Assembly: GCF_047470865.1 (NCBI RefSeq)
Contig: NZ_JAZDRH010000009.1
Location: forward strand, 47,517 to 111,516
Source of the DNA: JAZDRH01 sp047470865
GTDB lineage: Bacteria > Pseudomonadota > Gammaproteobacteria > Pseudomonadales > Pseudomonadaceae
Reading direction: 5' to 3'
Length of the DNA stretch: 64,000 nt
Made by a program: the position numbers and the translations under genes
Part shown: positions 61,717 to 64,000 of the stretch, one piece after another
How positions within the stretch are numbered: the first letter of the stretch is position 1
Layout: every line of letters begins with the position of its first letter
The notes under the pieces: generated by a model
The model's input: the letters and a program-made list of their open reading frames with translations, nothing else
Databases searched by the model: none
What the model was told of the DNA's origin: nothing

Positions 61717-62328
61717 TTACCGTTTATTTTTAACAGCTGTGCCGAGAACTTGTAAGTAAGCAACGATGGCATCCATCTCAGTTTTGCCTTCAAGTGCTTT
61801 ATTGGCACCTTTTAGGTCATCATCTGTGTAAGGAACACCAAGGAAGCGCATTACCTTCATTTTCTTAACGATATTGCTACCGTCAAGTTGGTTCTCGTTT
61901 AACCATGGATAACCTGGCATTTTTGACTCAGGCACTACGTTACGTGGGTTTTGTAAGTGAGTGCGGTGCCAGTCATCTGAGTAACGGCCGCCAACGCGGG
62001 CAAGGTCAGGACCAGTACGTTTAGAACCCCATAAGAATGGGTGATCATAAACAAACTCGCCAGCTACAGAGTAGTGACCATAACGCTCTGTTTCAGCACG
62101 GAACGGACGAATCATTTGAGAGTGACAGCTCACACAGCCTTCGCGAATGTAAATGTCACGCCCTTCAAGTTGCAGTGCAGTGTAAGGTTTTAAGCCTGTT
62201 ATAGGTTCGTTAACCTCTTTTTGGAAGAACAATGGGACAATCTGGGTTAGACCGCCAAGGCTTACTGCAATAATCATAAATAATGCAAGTAAACCAACGT
62301 TCTTCTCGAGTTTCTCATGGCTTCTCAT
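61717..62328 (-). CDS. ccoO: Cbb3 cytochrome c oxidase subunit II, distal copy
   Basis: A 203-residue monohaem subunit with haem motif CVSCH near residue 65-69 and the same RPFRAETERYGHYSVAGE segment as the proximal copy. The copies diverge mostly after residue 140. It begins one base inside the ccoN end (TAATG). Confidence 0.96.
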   Translation of the reverse strand: MRSHEKLEKNVGLLALFMIIAVSLGGLTQIVPLFFQKEVNEPITGLKPYTALQLEGRDIYIREGCVSCHSQMIRPFRAETERYGHYSVAGEFVYDHPFLWGSKRTGPDLARVGGRYSDDWHRTHLQNPRNVVPESKMPGYPWLNENQLDGSNIVKKMKVMRFLGVPYTDDDLKGANKALEGKTEMDAIVAYLQVLGTAVKNKR

Positions 62329-63767
62329 TAGTGTGCCTCCCCTACAGTGTAACGAGGTGCTGCGGCTACTGCGGCTGGATCAGAAGCTTTGATTGTGCGG
62401 AAAACGTTGTACGCCATCAGCAACATACCAAAGAAGAAGATACCGCCACCGATTAAGCGAACGATGAAACCAGGGTGACTTACATCTAACACTTCAGAGA
62501 ATGAATAGAGTAATAAACCGCTATTATCGACTGCGCGCCACATTAATCCTTGCGCTAAACCGTTGATCCATAGTGAAGCGATATAAAGTACAGTACCGAT
62601 AGTAGATAACCAGAAGTGCAGGTTCACTAATGGCATGCTATACATTTCAGTACGACCGAATAGACGTGGAATCATGTGGTATAGAGAACCCATGGTAACC
62701 ATTGCAACCCAGCCAAGAGCACCGGCATGCACGTGACCAATTGTCCAGTCGGTATAGTGAGATAAGGCGTTTACTGTTTTGATAGACATCATTGGGCCTT
62801 CAAAGGTAGACATACCGTAGAAAGCTAATGACACTACAAGGAAACGTAAGATGGGGTCGCTACGCAATTTGTGCCATGCACCAGAGAGCGTCATCATACC
62901 GTTGATCATACCGCCCCATGATGGTGCTAATAAGATCAGAGACATGATCATACCAAGCGACTGAGCCCAGTCAGGAAGGGCAGTGTAGTGCAAGTGGTGA
63001 GGACCAGCCCAGATATAAACGCAGATCAGTGCCCAGAAGTGCACGATTGATAGGCGATAAGAATATACAGGACGCTCTGCTTGCTTAGGTACGAAGTAAT
63101 ACATCATGCCTAAGAAGCCTGCTGTTAAGAAGAAGCCTACTGCGTTGTGACCATACCACCACTGAATCAGTGCGTCAGTTGCACCTGAGTAAAGTGAGTA
63201 TGATTTAGTTAAGGTCACAGGCACTTCAGCGTTGTTTACTAGGTAAAGCATGGCAATTGTTAGAATAAATGAGCCATAGAACCAGTTACCTACATAGATA
63301 TGCTTAGTTCTACGCTTCATCAATGTTCCAAAGAACACAATCGCATAGCTTACCCATACAACTACAACTAATAAGTCTACAGGCCATTCAAGTTCAGCGT
63401 ACTCTTTAGAAGTAGTGAAGCCCAAAGGCAGAGTAATAGCTGCACACAGAATCACTAGCTGCCAACCCCAGAAGGTAAAGCCGGCTAGCATTGGTGCAAA
63501 TAGTGTAGTTTGACACGTGCGCTGTACTGAATAGTACGATGTGGCAAATAAAGCACTTCCGCCGAATGCGAAGATAACTGCGTTAGTATGCAGTGGGCGC
63601 AAACGACCATAAGTTAGAAAGGGTATATCAAAGTTTAACTCAGGCCAAACCAGTTGAGCAGCGATCAGGACCCCTACTAGCATCCCGACAATGCCCCATA
63701 CCACCGTCATGATGGCAAACTGGCGGACCACCCTATAATTATAGGCGGTACTCGTTGTCGTGTTCAT
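62328..63767 (-). CDS. ccoN: Cbb3 cytochrome c oxidase subunit I, distal copy
   Basis: A 479-residue catalytic subunit with the same His ligand set as the proximal copy (first at H60). The middle is almost identical to the proximal copy, whereas the N-terminal loop and the C-terminal 100 residues differ. I start at the ATG before NTTTSTAYN; an earlier in-frame codon would add six residues. A perfect Anr box lies 106 bases upstream, so this is the low-oxygen-induced operon, like ccoN2. Confidence 0.97.
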   Translation of the reverse strand: MNTTTSTAYNYRVVRQFAIMTVVWGIVGMLVGVLIAAQLVWPELNFDIPFLTYGRLRPLHTNAVIFAFGGSALFATSYYSVQRTCQTTLFAPMLAGFTFWGWQLVILCAAITLPLGFTTSKEYAELEWPVDLLVVVVWVSYAIVFFGTLMKRRTKHIYVGNWFYGSFILTIAMLYLVNNAEVPVTLTKSYSLYSGATDALIQWWYGHNAVGFFLTAGFLGMMYYFVPKQAERPVYSYRLSIVHFWALICVYIWAGPHHLHYTALPDWAQSLGMIMSLILLAPSWGGMINGMMTLSGAWHKLRSDPILRFLVVSLAFYGMSTFEGPMMSIKTVNALSHYTDWTIGHVHAGALGWVAMVTMGSLYHMIPRLFGRTEMYSMPLVNLHFWLSTIGTVLYIASLWINGLAQGLMWRAVDNSGLLLYSFSEVLDVSHPGFIVRLIGGGIFFFGMLLMAYNVFRTIKASDPAAVAAAPRYTVGEAH

Positions 63768-63872
63768 AATTGGTTTTCCATCCACTATCTTTGGGCAGAT
63801 TTTGTTGAGCGCAACTGCAAAATGAGCTCTTTTGTCGCAGTAAAAGCATGGCTAATTGCAACTAAATGCGTA

Positions 63873-63886
63873 TTGATGAGCATCAA
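63873..63886. promoter_or_regulatory. Anr/FNR box before the distal ccoN
   Basis: TTGATGAGCATCAA is a perfect TTGAT-N4-ATCAA site upstream of the distal ccoNOQP operon. It predicts induction by Anr at low oxygen. No further gene is seen from here to the window edge. Confidence 0.92.
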
Positions 63887-64000
63887 TGACCGCACTTTTT
63901 AAAAGGTTTTGTGAGCATGATCACACTGTTAAAGATTCGTGAATATGTAGGGAAAATAGGTGTAAATACGGGTTTTTTACCTAATTTATAAAATTGAATA

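Noticed and set aside
57086..63767. The two ccoNOQP sets as an assembly duplication.
   Set aside because: The copies differ in sequence and length in every gene and in their upstream regions, and the same tandem order is known in Pseudomonas.
1..64000. CRISPR array, prophage, toxin-antitoxin or defence cluster.
   Set aside because: No regular spaced repeats, integrase, or recognised defence genes were seen in reading the window.

Overview
The window is a piece of chromosome from a gammaproteobacterium of the Pseudomonas group. Gene order matches Pseudomonas in several blocks: gacS-cysM-rlmD-relA-mazG; prs-tRNA-Gln-ispE-lolB-TPR lipoprotein divergent from hemA-prfA-prmC; recA-recX; and apt-anr-hemN-ccoSIHG followed by two ccoNOQP operons. 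By eye the DNA is AT-richer than a classical Pseudomonas, so I infer a low-GC member of the Pseudomonadaceae (Thiopseudomonas/Denitrificimonas-like); the species is not identified. No mobile element, prophage, CRISPR array or defence island is visible.

Layout. 1-7.1 kb: the 5' part of gacS on the minus strand, then a plus-strand run cysM, rlmD, relA, mazG and a DUF2058 gene. 7.07-7.33 kb: a minus-strand small RNA gene with the features of the RsmY/RsmZ family (GGA motifs in hairpin loops, intrinsic terminator) and a perfect GacA upstream box; it was found by reading the intergenic DNA. 7.5-19 kb: branched-chain amino acid catabolism. A minus-strand valine operon (mmsA, mmsB, HIBYL-CoA hydrolase, acyl-CoA dehydrogenase) diverges from a LysR gene and an AraC gene, followed by plus-strand acyl-CoA synthetase, SDR, thiolase and enoyl-CoA hydratase genes of isoleucine/2-methylbutyrate type. 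19-26.5 kb: accessory region with gltS, gldA, a rhomboid protease coupled to a 40-residue membrane protein, two AT-rich lipoprotein genes, a zinc-ribbon protein and two reading frames that look broken at homopolymers. 27-34 kb: ychF, pth, rplY, prs, tRNA-Gln, ispE, lolB and a TPR lipoprotein, all minus strand. 34-42 kb: a possible small lipoprotein ORF overlapping hemA, then hemA, prfA, prmC, moeB, murI, pncC, recA (with LexA box), recX and a coiled-coil protein. 42-49 kb: MATE transporter, pdxB, and a cytochrome bd operon (cydP, cydA, cydB, cydX, YbgE-like). 48-64 kb: apt, anr, a divergent hemN, the cbb3 assembly genes and two tandem cbb3 oxidase operons.

How it fits together. The right third is a low-oxygen respiration module. 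Anr, the oxygen-sensing regulator, is encoded next to its likely targets: perfect TTGAT-N4-ATCAA boxes precede hemN and the distal ccoN, but none precedes the proximal ccoN, the same division of labour as cbb3-2 and cbb3-1 in P. aeruginosa. At the left end, the GacS kinase and a probable Rsm sRNA output of the Gac pathway lie about 6 kb apart. The main points for a second look are the sRNA, the HemN-family protein that has lost several residues conserved in HemN but kept an Anr promoter, the lipoprotein ORF at the hemA start, and the two homopolymer frameshifts.
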